This document shows positions 31,108-39,558 of a stretch of DNA of 64,000 nucleotides, piece after piece (positions within the stretch are counted from its first letter, which is position 1; the number at the start of each line of letters is the position of its first letter). A model generated the notes under the pieces. It saw only the letters and a program-made list of their open reading frames with translations. It had not been told where the DNA came from and did no database searches. The DNA is taken from contig JBDTSP010000011.1 of the NCBI GenBank assembly GCA_039931065.1, positions 85,823-149,822 on the forward strand. The letters are read 5' to 3'. The DNA comes from CADEED01 sp039931065. GTDB lineage: Bacteria > Pseudomonadota > Gammaproteobacteria > Steroidobacterales > Steroidobacteraceae. The position numbers and the translations under genes were made by a program.

Positions 31108-31905
31108 ATGGCACCGCCCAAACATCGTTCGGCCCGCCCGCCGGCCCGACAAGACTATTCCGCGCCGGCCCTCGAAAAAGGAATCGACATCATCGAGTTG
31201 TTGGGCGAGGAGGAGACCGGTCTGACCGTCTCCGAGATCTCACAACAACTCGGACGCAGGATGAGCGAGCTGTTCCGGATCATTATCGTCATGGAACGGC
31301 GTGGCTGGTTGCAGAAAGATATTGAGACCGCTCGTTACAGCATCACCTACCACGTCTTGGGGCTAGCGCACCGCGGAACGCCCGCGAAGTCGCTTACGGT
31401 CGCTGCCGCGCCTTTGATGGAGTCGTTGTCGACGCGCATCAACCAGTCCTGTCACCTGGTCGTACGTTCCGGCACGCAAGGGCTCGTTGTGCTCAGACAG
31501 GAAAATCAGCGGCGCCACGCGAACCTGTCGGTCCGGCTCGGGGCGATCATTGAACTTCCGGCGAGTTGCTCCGGTCACGTGCTGCTTGCTCACCTCAACG
31601 CCGACGAAAAAAAGGCGCTGCTCGATAAGGTTAAGCGGCCGCGCGGAATGTCGCGCACGTCGCTCGATGCAATACTCGCCCGCGTGCACAAGCTCGGTTA
31701 CGAGATGCATCGCAGCCCGATCACGGCGGGCGTCACCGACATCGGTTATCCCATACGCGGGCCGGACGGCAAGGTCGTGGCCGCGCTCACCGTTCCCTAT
31801 CTACACGTCCTCGACGGTTCGGTGCCGACCACGCTCGATCAGGCGCGGCGGCTTCTCGAGGAAGCCGCCCGCCGGATCTCCCAATCACTGGGTTTTATTC
31901 GCTGA
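31108..31905 (+). CDS. IclR family transcriptional regulator
   Basis: 265 residues. The N-terminal winged helix (about 20-85: ALEKGIDIIELLGEEETGLT, VSEISQQLGRRMSELFRIII, MERRGWLQKD) is followed by the IclR effector domain (about 95-260: LVVRSGTQGLVVLRQENQRR, LPASCSGHVLLAHL, GVTDIGYPIRGPDGKVVAAL, TVPYL). The basic start (KHRSARPPARQD) precedes the HTH. IclR proteins often sense sugar acids or aromatic acids. Its place at the edge of the hemicellulose locus suggests control of nearby esterase and lactonase genes. It converges with the CE1 esterase, the coding ends overlapping by 21 bases. Confidence 0.88.
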   Translation: MAPPKHRSARPPARQDYSAPALEKGIDIIELLGEEETGLTVSEISQQLGRRMSELFRIIIVMERRGWLQKDIETARYSITYHVLGLAHRGTPAKSLTVAAAPLMESLSTRINQSCHLVVRSGTQGLVVLRQENQRRHANLSVRLGAIIELPASCSGHVLLAHLNADEKKALLDKVKRPRGMSRTSLDAILARVHKLGYEMHRSPITAGVTDIGYPIRGPDGKVVAALTVPYLHVLDGSVPTTLDQARRLLEEAARRISQSLGFIR

Positions 31906-33087
31906 CCGGAACAGTCGCGGCGCGAAATCCTCGAGATTGCGGCGCCAGGTCTGCCACTCGTGATCGGTGCCCGGCGACTGCCACCAGACGTGTTTGATGC
32001 CGCCCTTCTCGAGCGCTTCGTGCAGACCTCGAAGGCGCGACTGGAATCGCTCGGGCTCGGCCGTGCCAACGCCGAGATACAGCACATGCACCTTCTTGGC
32101 AAACGCCGCGGGATCGGCGAATACGCCATTGAACCCATTCTTCAGGTCGGGCGCGCCGTCATCCATCATTCCACCGGCACCGCTGAAGCCGCCAATGTGC
32201 GAGAACAGGTCGAGATGATTGAGCGTGATGTGGAAGGTCTGGAATCCCCCCATCGACAGGCCCGCCATCGCGCGGTGGTCGCGATCGGCGATCGTGCGAT
32301 AGGTCTTGTCGACGAACGGGATCAAAACCTGCGTCACGTCGTCTTCGAACGTTTTCGCCATGTCATCGCGGGCTTGTGCTGCCTGCGGCGAACCCGGCGC
32401 TGACGCCGAAACGTCCGGTGCAGCCGCTCCGCCGCGGCGCGCGTAGCCGTACGCCATCACGATGATCATGGGTTTCGATTCCCGCTTCGCGAGCAGATTG
32501 TCGAGGATGACGTTCGCGCGACCCTGGCGGATCCAGCCGGTTTCGTCCTCACCGCCGCCGTGTTGTAGATAGAGCACGGGCAAACGGGCCTTCGGCTGCG
32601 AGTCATAGTCCGGCGGTAGATAGACCATGGCGTGTCGCCACGAGCCCGTGACCTTCGAGTGGTACCACACGTCCCTGACCTGCCCATGTGGGACGTCCTG
32701 GATGTCGTAATAATTCGATCCCGGCTCCGGGATCTCGATCATGCTGGTGTAACGCGAACCGCCGTAAAAGGCCTTGCTGCCCGGATCGCTCGCGTCGAGT
32801 CCGTCGACGTTGATCACGTAGTAGTGCAGTCCCGGGACAAGCGGCGTCGTGGTCACCGTCCAGAAACCGTCCGACTGCTTTTCCATGTCGAGCTTGGGTC
32901 CGCTCCAGAAATTGAGTTTCACCTTGTTGGCGTCCGGCGCCTTGACGCGGACCAGCACGCGGCCGGTGGAATCGATACGCGGATACTCCGCGCCCCAGAC
33001 ATTGGTTTCCGCGGGTTGGAACTTTGCGGCGTCCTGGGCGGAACACACGCCGGCGGCAAGAATGGCCAGCCATAACAACTTCTTCAT
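31885..33087 (-). CDS. Secreted CE1-type esterase (feruloyl/acetyl-xylan esterase-like)
   Basis: 400 residues, start ATG 33087 with a near-perfect AAGGAGG. Signal peptide MKKLLWLAILAAGVCSAQ. Residues about 20-120 form a beta-sandwich like CBM48 (VRVKAPDANKVKLNFWSG, LHYYVINVDG). The esterase domain has the nucleophile elbow MAGLSMGGFQTFH, the start LPVLYLQHGGGEDETGW, and a late His in PGTDHEWQTWRRN. The family removes ferulic or acetyl esters from arabinoxylan side chains. The start overlaps the stop of a decayed halogenase gene (TGATG). Confidence 0.85.
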   Translation of the reverse strand: MKKLLWLAILAAGVCSAQDAAKFQPAETNVWGAEYPRIDSTGRVLVRVKAPDANKVKLNFWSGPKLDMEKQSDGFWTVTTTPLVPGLHYYVINVDGLDASDPGSKAFYGGSRYTSMIEIPEPGSNYYDIQDVPHGQVRDVWYHSKVTGSWRHAMVYLPPDYDSQPKARLPVLYLQHGGGEDETGWIRQGRANVILDNLLAKRESKPMIIVMAYGYARRGGAAAPDVSASAPGSPQAAQARDDMAKTFEDDVTQVLIPFVDKTYRTIADRDHRAMAGLSMGGFQTFHITLNHLDLFSHIGGFSGAGGMMDDGAPDLKNGFNGVFADPAAFAKKVHVLYLGVGTAEPERFQSRLRGLHEALEKGGIKHVWWQSPGTDHEWQTWRRNLEDFAPRLFRSANKTQ

Positions 33088-33420
33088 CACGCCTCCTTTG
33101 CAAAAATCGCGGAACTCGATCCGGCGGCGCAGTACCTGCGCAGCGCCTCTGCGTGTGTGGGCCGGCCGTCCGCGAGCTCGTTCATCGCCTGGCGCAGCCG
33201 CGCAAGTTTGCTTCGATTTCCGCGACCGGCACGTGCGCCACGAGCGGATCGACCGCACGCGGATTCATGTTTTGTCCGAGCATGACCGCGACCCAGCGCT
33301 GCATTGTCAACAGTGTTTCGAGAAAGGCTGCCGGTGAAAAGCCACTGACCTGCGCCAAGATTCGATCCGCGTCATCTCACCTGAATGAAACAGATGCGAT
33401 TCGCCGCGAGGCCAGGCGGC
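33087..33420 (-). pseudogene. Tryptophan halogenase-like C-terminal remnant
   Basis: On the minus strand one frame gives RGESHLFHSGEM, the next gives QVSGFSPAAFLETLLTMQRW followed by VAVMLGQNMNPRAVDPLVAH, and a third gives LARLRQAMNELADGRPTHTE up to a TGA at 33087-33089. These match in order the C-terminus of tryptophan halogenase family flavoproteins (W.AV.LGQ...PR..DPL...VP...L...L..LR..I.......H). At least two frameshifts (near 33195 and 33360) break it, and the FAD domain is gone. Halogenase-like genes often sit beside TonB receptors in sugar loci of this group, so it fits as a lost member. Confidence 0.55.
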
Positions 33421-33549
33421 GCGCACAATGGCGCGCGCCGCACCGGCCCCGAACGTGATCATGCCCGCGGGGCCGGCGCACGCCAGTCGCGCGATTTTCA
33501 AGTACGGCAACTCCACAAGCATGCGAAGCGCGCGACTGGCGCGTTCCGA

Positions 33550-34635
33550 TCAATCGCAGCGGCGATAGTCCGACCCTTTCACTTTCATCCTGATAGACGT
33601 GACCTTATCCGCCGGCCCGGTGATGACCAGCAATTTTCCATCCCGGCCTGCGAACGTGTTGTTGGTCGCCCCGCCGACGATCGGAATGTTCAGGATGTTG
33701 TTACCGTCGGGATCGAAAGCCATCACACCGGTGCCGTTGCTGATGTAGATGTTTCCGCGTTCGTCCATCGACATGCCGTCGCCGCCCCAGTCGGAGAACT
33801 TGCGCATGCGGGTCAGCGTTCCATCCCGCTTGATGTCGAAGACCCACGTACCACCGTGATTGTCGTAGTACCACTTGTTGACGTAGAGCTTCTTGCCGTC
33901 GGGCGTGCCGACGACACCGTTCGGCCAGGCGTCGGACTCCCACCCGAGCGCGTCCGATGTCACCCGCACGAGCTTCTTGCCGCCTTGCGGTAGATAGTAG
34001 ACGTGGCCACCCTTGCCTTGCGGCGACTGCTCCGAGCGCGTCGGCTCCCAGGCCTGCTGGCGCGGGTCGCCGGCATCCCAGTAGCCGCGGGGGAAAATCG
34101 GATCCGTGATGTAGATGCCGCCGTTGGCCGGGTTGATCCAGACATCGTTGGGCCCGTTCAGCAACTTTCCCTGGTAATTGTCGATGAGGACCTTGTGGCT
34201 GCCGTCCGGACGGATCTTCCACAGCTCGCCGTGCAGGTCAGCGGCAGCGATGAGGTTCCCATCACGATCGAAGATCATTCCGTTTGCGCGGCCGGTGCCT
34301 TCCAGAAACAGCGAGATCTTTCCGGTGCGGGCATCCCAGCGAAAAATCTTGTCATTCGGCTGGTCGGTGAAGAAGACGTTTCCCTGGCGGTCAGCCGCCG
34401 GGCCTTCCGTAAAGCTGAACCCTTCCGCGAGACTGACGAGCTGACCGCGCGAACCGTGCGCGACCAAGCCGGTCGGGTCATAGATATCGCTCGGAATGAC
34501 TTCGCCGGGCGGGCGATGCCGGTCGGCCGATGACGGGCCCGATGATTTGTGGTCGGATGCACCGGCGATGTTCACGTATGAACAACACGCCAATACACCG
34601 AGCAACGCCACGAGAATGCGTCCCTGTGTCTTCAT
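33550..34635 (-). CDS. SMP-30/gluconolactonase family secreted protein
   Basis: 361 residues with a signal peptide (ILVALLGVLACCSYVNIAGA) and a GAGGGGAAA site. The six-bladed propeller motifs are clear: FSFTEGPAADRQGNVFFTDQ, PNDKIFRWD, RANGMIFDRDGNLIAAADLH, LLNGPNDVWINPANGGIYIT, DPIFPRGYW, PNGVVGTPDGKKLYVNKWYY. The metal-ligand residues of SMP-30 enzymes (Glu in TEGP, Asn in GPND, Asp late) are present. It likely opens sugar lactones, such as oxidised aldoses, in the periplasm. Confidence 0.87.
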   Translation of the reverse strand: MKTQGRILVALLGVLACCSYVNIAGASDHKSSGPSSADRHRPPGEVIPSDIYDPTGLVAHGSRGQLVSLAEGFSFTEGPAADRQGNVFFTDQPNDKIFRWDARTGKISLFLEGTGRANGMIFDRDGNLIAAADLHGELWKIRPDGSHKVLIDNYQGKLLNGPNDVWINPANGGIYITDPIFPRGYWDAGDPRQQAWEPTRSEQSPQGKGGHVYYLPQGGKKLVRVTSDALGWESDAWPNGVVGTPDGKKLYVNKWYYDNHGGTWVFDIKRDGTLTRMRKFSDWGGDGMSMDERGNIYISNGTGVMAFDPDGNNILNIPIVGGATNNTFAGRDGKLLVITGPADKVTSIRMKVKGSDYRRCD

Positions 34636-34891
34636 GTCGATTTCCCCTCGATTTGCTGGCCACGTGCGGATATCGCCGTGACGTTGGTATCTCTATCCAC
34701 CCCCGACACTAGCGCGATACCTTCTGGCCAACCATGTGATTAACGATATCGCCCGATAACAGTTTTCGCCTATGGCAATTCGTTTTCATACCGGCAACCA
34801 CTACGCCCGCTGGCGGCACGGTGGGGCGGCGCCACGGCGGGCGGGATAAGCTCGCGCGTCACACGAACCAGTACTGACCGCAGAGGTTTTC

Positions 34892-36481
34892 ATGCCCGAC
34901 CCATATCCTGAAGCACGCAGCAGCCTCTGGCTGCGCGGCGTCCTCGGCTCACTACTCAGTTTGAGCGGGGCCCTGTCGATCGCGGGCGAGGCACGGTTGC
35001 CGCACGGCGCGCCCGGGGCCGCAGCGACCGCGAATACCTGCGCGACTCTCGCCAATTTTTCGATGCCGGATCAGGCCGTCCATATCGAACAGGCGCAGGA
35101 GATCGCCGTCGATTCCGCGACGGCGGTTCCCGCACATTGCCTGGTGACGGGCACTCTGTCGCCACGCAAGGATCGCGCGGGGAAGTCGTACGGCATCGGC
35201 TTTGCTCTCGCGCTGCCCGCAAAATGGAACGGTGGATTTCTGTTCCAGGGTGGTGGCGGGCTCAACGGCAGTGTCGCGCCGCCGCTGGGCGCGCAATTCG
35301 CAGGTGGACATCCGGCCCTCGAGCGCGGCTTTGCCGTCGCAAGCACGGACTCGGGTCATCGCGGCGCCGCGTTCGATGCGGCCTTCTTCGGAGATCAGCA
35401 GGCGGCGATCGACTTCCTGTACCAGGGCGTCGCGCGAACCACCGTCGTCGCAAAGGAGATCATTGCGCAGCACTACGGGAAACGATCGGCGCACGCGTAC
35501 TTCGTCGGCTGCTCCACCGGAGGCCGCGAGGCGATGATCATGTCGCAGCGATTCCCTGACTACTTCGACGGCGTCGTCGCTGGCGCGCCCGCGATGCGCA
35601 CCAGCTTTTCCAATCTTGGCCTGCGCCACGCCACGACGGCGCTCAACAGGATCGCCCCGCGCGATGCGCAGGGGAAACCACAAACGCGCCAGGCGTTGAG
35701 CGATGCGGATCGTCAGCTGATCGTGCGCGGCGTACTCGAGGCCTGTGATGCGAATGATGGCAGCAAGGATGGGTTTATATTCGCGCCGCAGGATTGCGGT
35801 TTCGATCCCGGAATCCTGCAGTGCCCGGGCAGGAAGGCCGAAGGTTGCCTCGCGGCCGCACAGGTCGAGGCCGTGCGTACCGTGATGGCGGGCCCGCGGA
35901 CCGAGACTGGCATGCAGGTGTATCCCGGTTACTGGTACGACACGGGCATCGCAAACATGCGCGGATTGCCGGGCATTCTCGCCGGACCGGTCATCCCGGA
36001 AGGCAACGTTTCGGACACTGCAATGAACGTCGAGGCTGCGGCCAGCACCGCGCTGGACGGACGGGCCATGTTGGGCGACACCAACGCCTGGAGCAATCTG
36101 AGCACCTTTCGCGACCACGGCGGCAAGCTCATATTCCTGCATGGCGTAAGCGATCCGTGGTTCTCGGCGCGCGATACCGTGGACTATTACGAACGTGTCC
36201 GCCGCGACAACATGACTACACCTGTCGAGGACTGGAGCCGCCTGTTCCTGGTGCCGGGCATGGGTCACTGCGGTGGCGGGGAACGCACCCTGGATCGCGT
36301 CGACCTGCTGGGGGCGTTAGTCGACTGGGTTGAAAAGAGTCAGCCACCCGATCGCGTCGTTGCGACCGGCGCATCCGCGCCTGGAGAGAGTCGGCCGCTC
36401 TGCCCTTACCCGGCCCATGCGCAATACGACCGCGGGGAGCCTCGCGAAGCGGCTAGCTATCGATGCGTCACGGCACCCTGA
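34892..36481 (+). CDS. Tannase/feruloyl esterase family protein
   Basis: 529 residues with a signal peptide (LLSLSGALSIAGEA). The family features are: VTGTLSPRKDRAGKSYGIGF, ALPAKWNGGFLFQGGGGLNG, the nucleophile in FVGCSTGGREAMIMSQRFPD, the catalytic Asp in HGVSDPWFSARDTVDYYERV, and His in VPGMGHCGGG. The CS-D-HC arrangement brings a disulfide next to the triad, a hallmark of this family. It hydrolyses aromatic esters (ferulate, gallate). With the CE1 esterase it would strip phenolics from plant cell walls. It converges with the GH43 gene and is divergent from the lactonase. Confidence 0.9.
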   Translation: MPDPYPEARSSLWLRGVLGSLLSLSGALSIAGEARLPHGAPGAAATANTCATLANFSMPDQAVHIEQAQEIAVDSATAVPAHCLVTGTLSPRKDRAGKSYGIGFALALPAKWNGGFLFQGGGGLNGSVAPPLGAQFAGGHPALERGFAVASTDSGHRGAAFDAAFFGDQQAAIDFLYQGVARTTVVAKEIIAQHYGKRSAHAYFVGCSTGGREAMIMSQRFPDYFDGVVAGAPAMRTSFSNLGLRHATTALNRIAPRDAQGKPQTRQALSDADRQLIVRGVLEACDANDGSKDGFIFAPQDCGFDPGILQCPGRKAEGCLAAAQVEAVRTVMAGPRTETGMQVYPGYWYDTGIANMRGLPGILAGPVIPEGNVSDTAMNVEAAASTALDGRAMLGDTNAWSNLSTFRDHGGKLIFLHGVSDPWFSARDTVDYYERVRRDNMTTPVEDWSRLFLVPGMGHCGGGERTLDRVDLLGALVDWVEKSQPPDRVVATGASAPGESRPLCPYPAHAQYDRGEPREAASYRCVTAP

Positions 36482-36538
36482 CCGACGATTTCGAAAGCAT
36501 CAACCAGGTCCGCCACGGCCGCGATCCGGCAGGGAAGC

Positions 36539-38188
36539 TCAGCGCGAAGTGAGGTCGCCAGCGGCGTCTGGTTGCGCGTCGCGGTAATCGCGCTCGCGAT
36601 ACTCGAAGAAATCAAAATCGGCGAACAGTCCGGCACCCGAGGTGTCCTGACAAGCGACGCCGACGAACGCGCCTGTGAAGTTCGGCGCACCCAGGGCGGT
36701 CGCTTCATCGGAGAGGATGCTGGCGTCGAACAGTTCGGGCAGCCAGTTCCAGACGGCTCCCACGCGCCAGGCGAATCGCAGGCGTTCGCGGTCGACCTCG
36801 ACGCGCAATTCGATGCGGCCGGAAGGAATTTTCACCGGCGCGGTGAACGCATCCGACTGCGGCGAATCCGGTGTACACGTCATCACGCGGATGTGCCGGC
36901 CGTTCTCTTCGTCGTGCGACACGTGCAGATAGTGAAATTTCGCCGAATTGTAGTAACAGACGAGCCCGGCAGCCTGCTGGAAGTGTGCGGGCTCGAACTC
37001 CATCGCGGTGCTGGCGCTGAAGCAGTGAGCCTGCTGACGGCGCGCAACCAATGACTGGCGAAAGATGCTCCCGATGGTTTCGCGTCCATACAGGCGCAAG
37101 AACCCCGGGCGGGCAATCACGCTGAACAATTCGTCGGGCCGCGGTGAACGCAGCCATTGGAAATCGATCGGCAACTGACCGCCGTCGAAGTCGGTGCGGG
37201 TACCGCCGGCGGCGAAGGGTGACGCGGGTAGTTTGGGCGCCGGCGTCTCCACTTCGGGCATGCCGCTGCCATCGCGTGTGCGCAGCCAGTCGTCGCTGCC
37301 CCAGACCATTTTTTGAATCGCCGTCTCGCGACCGAGCACGCAGCGGCCGCGATTGGGCAGCGGACGACCGCATAGATAGACGGCGTAGGTCTCACCGTCC
37401 TGCGTCTCCACGAGGTCGCCGTGACCCGCGCGCTGCAGCGGCGCGTGCGGGCGATCCCGCGCCGTGACGATGTATTTGTCCGGATGCATCTCATACGGCC
37501 CGGTCAACGAGCGCGAGCGCGCCATCGTTACCGCATGCCCGAAGCCCGTTCCGCCTTCGGCCGTAATCAGATAGTAGTAACCGTTGCGCTTGTATAGATG
37601 CGGCGCCTCGGTGAATCCGATCGAAGTGCCCTGGAAAATGTTCTGCCTCTCGCCGAGCAATTCGCGGCGCGCCGCGGAGTACTCCTGCAGGACGATCCCG
37701 CCGAATCGATTCCGGCCTGGTCGGTGGTCCCACAACATGTTCACGAGATACTTGCGACCATCGTCGTCATGAAAGAGCGACGGATCGAAGCCGCTGCTGT
37801 TGAGGTAAACAGGATCGGACCACTCGCCATCGATGGTCGGGGACGTCACCAGGTAATTGTGGAAGTCGCGCAAGGACGCGCCAGACGCGCCGCCGGTCGT
37901 CGTCCGGCCATAACGCTTCACGTCCGTATAGATGAGCCAGAAAAGCCCATCGCTGAACGTAAGGCACGGCGCCCAGACGCCACACGAATCCGGATCGCCC
38001 AGCATGTTGAGCTGGCTTTCGCGTCGCAATGGCCGTGTGAGCAGCCGCCAGTTCGCGAGGTCGCGCGAGTGATGGATCTGCACGCCGGGAAACCATTCGA
38101 AAGTGGAAGTGGCTATGTAGTAGTCATCCCCCACCCGCACGATGGAGGGATCAGGATTGAAACCCGGAAGAATCGGGTTGTGGATCAT
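36539..38188 (-). CDS. GH43 beta-xylosidase/alpha-arabinofuranosidase (XynB-like)
   Basis: 549 residues, no signal peptide, so it acts in the cytoplasm on imported oligomers. The five-bladed GH43 propeller starts at NPILPGFNPDPSIVRVGDDY. Catalytic residues are Asp in FNPDPS, Asp in GFDPSLF and Glu in GFTEAPHLY. A second beta-sandwich (about 340-540, AGLVCYYNSAKFHYLHVSHD) is typical of XynB-type xylosidases. The ATG at 38188 overlaps the MFS stop (ATGA). An apparent longer frame reaching 39268 is only the antiphase of the MFS gene. Confidence 0.92.
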   Translation of the reverse strand: MIHNPILPGFNPDPSIVRVGDDYYIATSTFEWFPGVQIHHSRDLANWRLLTRPLRRESQLNMLGDPDSCGVWAPCLTFSDGLFWLIYTDVKRYGRTTTGGASGASLRDFHNYLVTSPTIDGEWSDPVYLNSSGFDPSLFHDDDGRKYLVNMLWDHRPGRNRFGGIVLQEYSAARRELLGERQNIFQGTSIGFTEAPHLYKRNGYYYLITAEGGTGFGHAVTMARSRSLTGPYEMHPDKYIVTARDRPHAPLQRAGHGDLVETQDGETYAVYLCGRPLPNRGRCVLGRETAIQKMVWGSDDWLRTRDGSGMPEVETPAPKLPASPFAAGGTRTDFDGGQLPIDFQWLRSPRPDELFSVIARPGFLRLYGRETIGSIFRQSLVARRQQAHCFSASTAMEFEPAHFQQAAGLVCYYNSAKFHYLHVSHDEENGRHIRVMTCTPDSPQSDAFTAPVKIPSGRIELRVEVDRERLRFAWRVGAVWNWLPELFDASILSDEATALGAPNFTGAFVGVACQDTSGAGLFADFDFFEYRERDYRDAQPDAAGDLTSR

Positions 38189-39447
38189 CCGGACGATTGC
38201 GGCGCAACGACTCGCTCGCGCACGACGACCCAGAGCCAGATCGCGGCGATGATGTCGAACACGGCAAGCGCGACGAAGAAAGGATCGTAACCGACCACTT
38301 TCACCAGTCCTCCAATCGCTAGCGTGAAGATCAGCACACCGAAGTTGCCGCAGAAGCCGGCGATGCCTGCGACGGTAGCCACTTCGTTCTTGCGGAACAA
38401 GTCCGAGGACATGGTGATGACCGTGATCGACAACGTCTGGTGCGCAAACCCTCCCAGGCAGAGCAACGCGATCGCGGCGTACGGATCGGCCACCTTCCCG
38501 ACGAAGGCCATGCCGGTCATCAGCAACGCTCCGACCGAGAACGCGCAGCGTCGTGCGTTGATCAGACTCATGCCTCTGCGCTGCAGCCACAACGCGATGG
38601 TCGGCCCCGCCATGCAGCCGATGTCGGCTGTCACGAAAGGCAGCCATGCGAACATCGCGATCTGCTTCAGATCGAAGCCGCGCTCGTTCATGAGATAGAA
38701 CGGCACCCAGAAAGACAACGTTCCCCAGGTCGGGTCCGCGAGCATGCGCGGGATCGCGATACCCCAGGTATTGCGCTGCCGGAGCAGGCTGACCATCGAT
38801 GGCTTGGCGCCGGCCGCGAGGTGCGCTTCCTGCCCCGACTCGATGTAGTCGCGCTCTTCGTTCGAGAGTCGCGGATGATCCTTCGGCGAGTGATAGAAGC
38901 GGAACCATGCCGCCACCCAGATCAGCGCCGCTGCGCCCGCGATCACGAAGGCGAGTCGCCAGCTGTGATAGAGGATCGCCCACGCGACCAATGGCGCCGC
39001 GAGCATCGATCCGAACGAGGCACCGATGTTGTAGAAGCCGCCGGCGAACCCGCGCTCTTTGGCCGGAAACCATTCGGCCACGGCCTTCATGCCGCCCGGC
39101 TGTGCCGAGCCTTCCGCGAAACCCATCAGGCCTCGCAAGCCCGCCAGCATCGGCCAACTCGTCGCTGCGCCGTGCAGCATCATGACCACTGCCCACACGA
39201 GAGCGAACAAACCGAAGCCCAGTTTCAACCCGATCGCGTCGAGCACGTACCCGGCGAATGGCTGACACATGATGCCGAGCTGGAAGACTCCGGTGATCCA
39301 GGAATATTCCTGTTCACCGATGCCGAGCTCACCCGTGAGCGTCGGCGCTGCCACGCCGAGCGTGGCACGCGTGAGATAGTTGAGAATCGTGCCGATGGTG
39401 ATCAGGCTGATCATCCACCACCGTAGGCCGATCAAGCGGCGGATCAT
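38185..39447 (-). CDS. MFS sugar/sugar-acid transporter (ExuT-like)
   Basis: 420 residues with 12 predicted helices. Start ATG 39447 behind AAGGGGA. Family landmarks: WWMISLITIGTILNYLTRAT (helix 1), GLRGLMGFAEGSAQPGGMKA, VAEWFPAKERGFAGGFYNIG, and a second-half repeat. The ACS/ExuT group moves hexuronates and related acids; given the GH43 partner it may carry xylo- or arabino-oligosaccharides. It lies between the TonB receptor and the xylosidase, with a strong hairpin upstream. Confidence 0.9.
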   Translation of the reverse strand: MIRRLIGLRWWMISLITIGTILNYLTRATLGVAAPTLTGELGIGEQEYSWITGVFQLGIMCQPFAGYVLDAIGLKLGFGLFALVWAVVMMLHGAATSWPMLAGLRGLMGFAEGSAQPGGMKAVAEWFPAKERGFAGGFYNIGASFGSMLAAPLVAWAILYHSWRLAFVIAGAAALIWVAAWFRFYHSPKDHPRLSNEERDYIESGQEAHLAAGAKPSMVSLLRQRNTWGIAIPRMLADPTWGTLSFWVPFYLMNERGFDLKQIAMFAWLPFVTADIGCMAGPTIALWLQRRGMSLINARRCAFSVGALLMTGMAFVGKVADPYAAIALLCLGGFAHQTLSITVITMSSDLFRKNEVATVAGIAGFCGNFGVLIFTLAIGGLVKVVGYDPFFVALAVFDIIAAIWLWVVVRERVVAPQSSG

Positions 39448-39513
39448 TGGCGTCCCCTTTGGATCCTCGACGTCAGTGCCTGGCGTGGGATCCAATCCAT
39501 CTAGCCTGCAGAT

Positions 39514-39541
39514 CCCCGCGATGTCGAACGACATCGCGGGG
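39514..39541. repeat. Perfect 12-bp hairpin between the TonB receptor and MFS genes
   Basis: CCCCGCGATGTC (39514-39525) and GACATCGCGGGG (39530-39541) pair perfectly around a GAAC loop. It is 17 bases past the receptor stop. There is no T-run after it on either strand, so it is better seen as a partial terminator or an mRNA-stabilising hairpin that lets the receptor be made in excess of the permease. Confidence 0.7.
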
Positions 39542-39558
39542 ATGACTGGCGGACGGTA

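Noticed and set aside
34952..36268. 438-residue minus-strand frame
   Set aside because: Shadow of the tannase/feruloyl esterase gene, whose catalytic motifs are on the plus strand.
36539..39268. A 909-residue frame that would fuse a long N-terminal region to the GH43 xylosidase
   Set aside because: The first 360 residues are Arg-rich and lie out of phase over the MFS gene, which has clear membrane helices and motifs. GH43 similarity begins exactly at ATG 38188, which overlaps the MFS stop.
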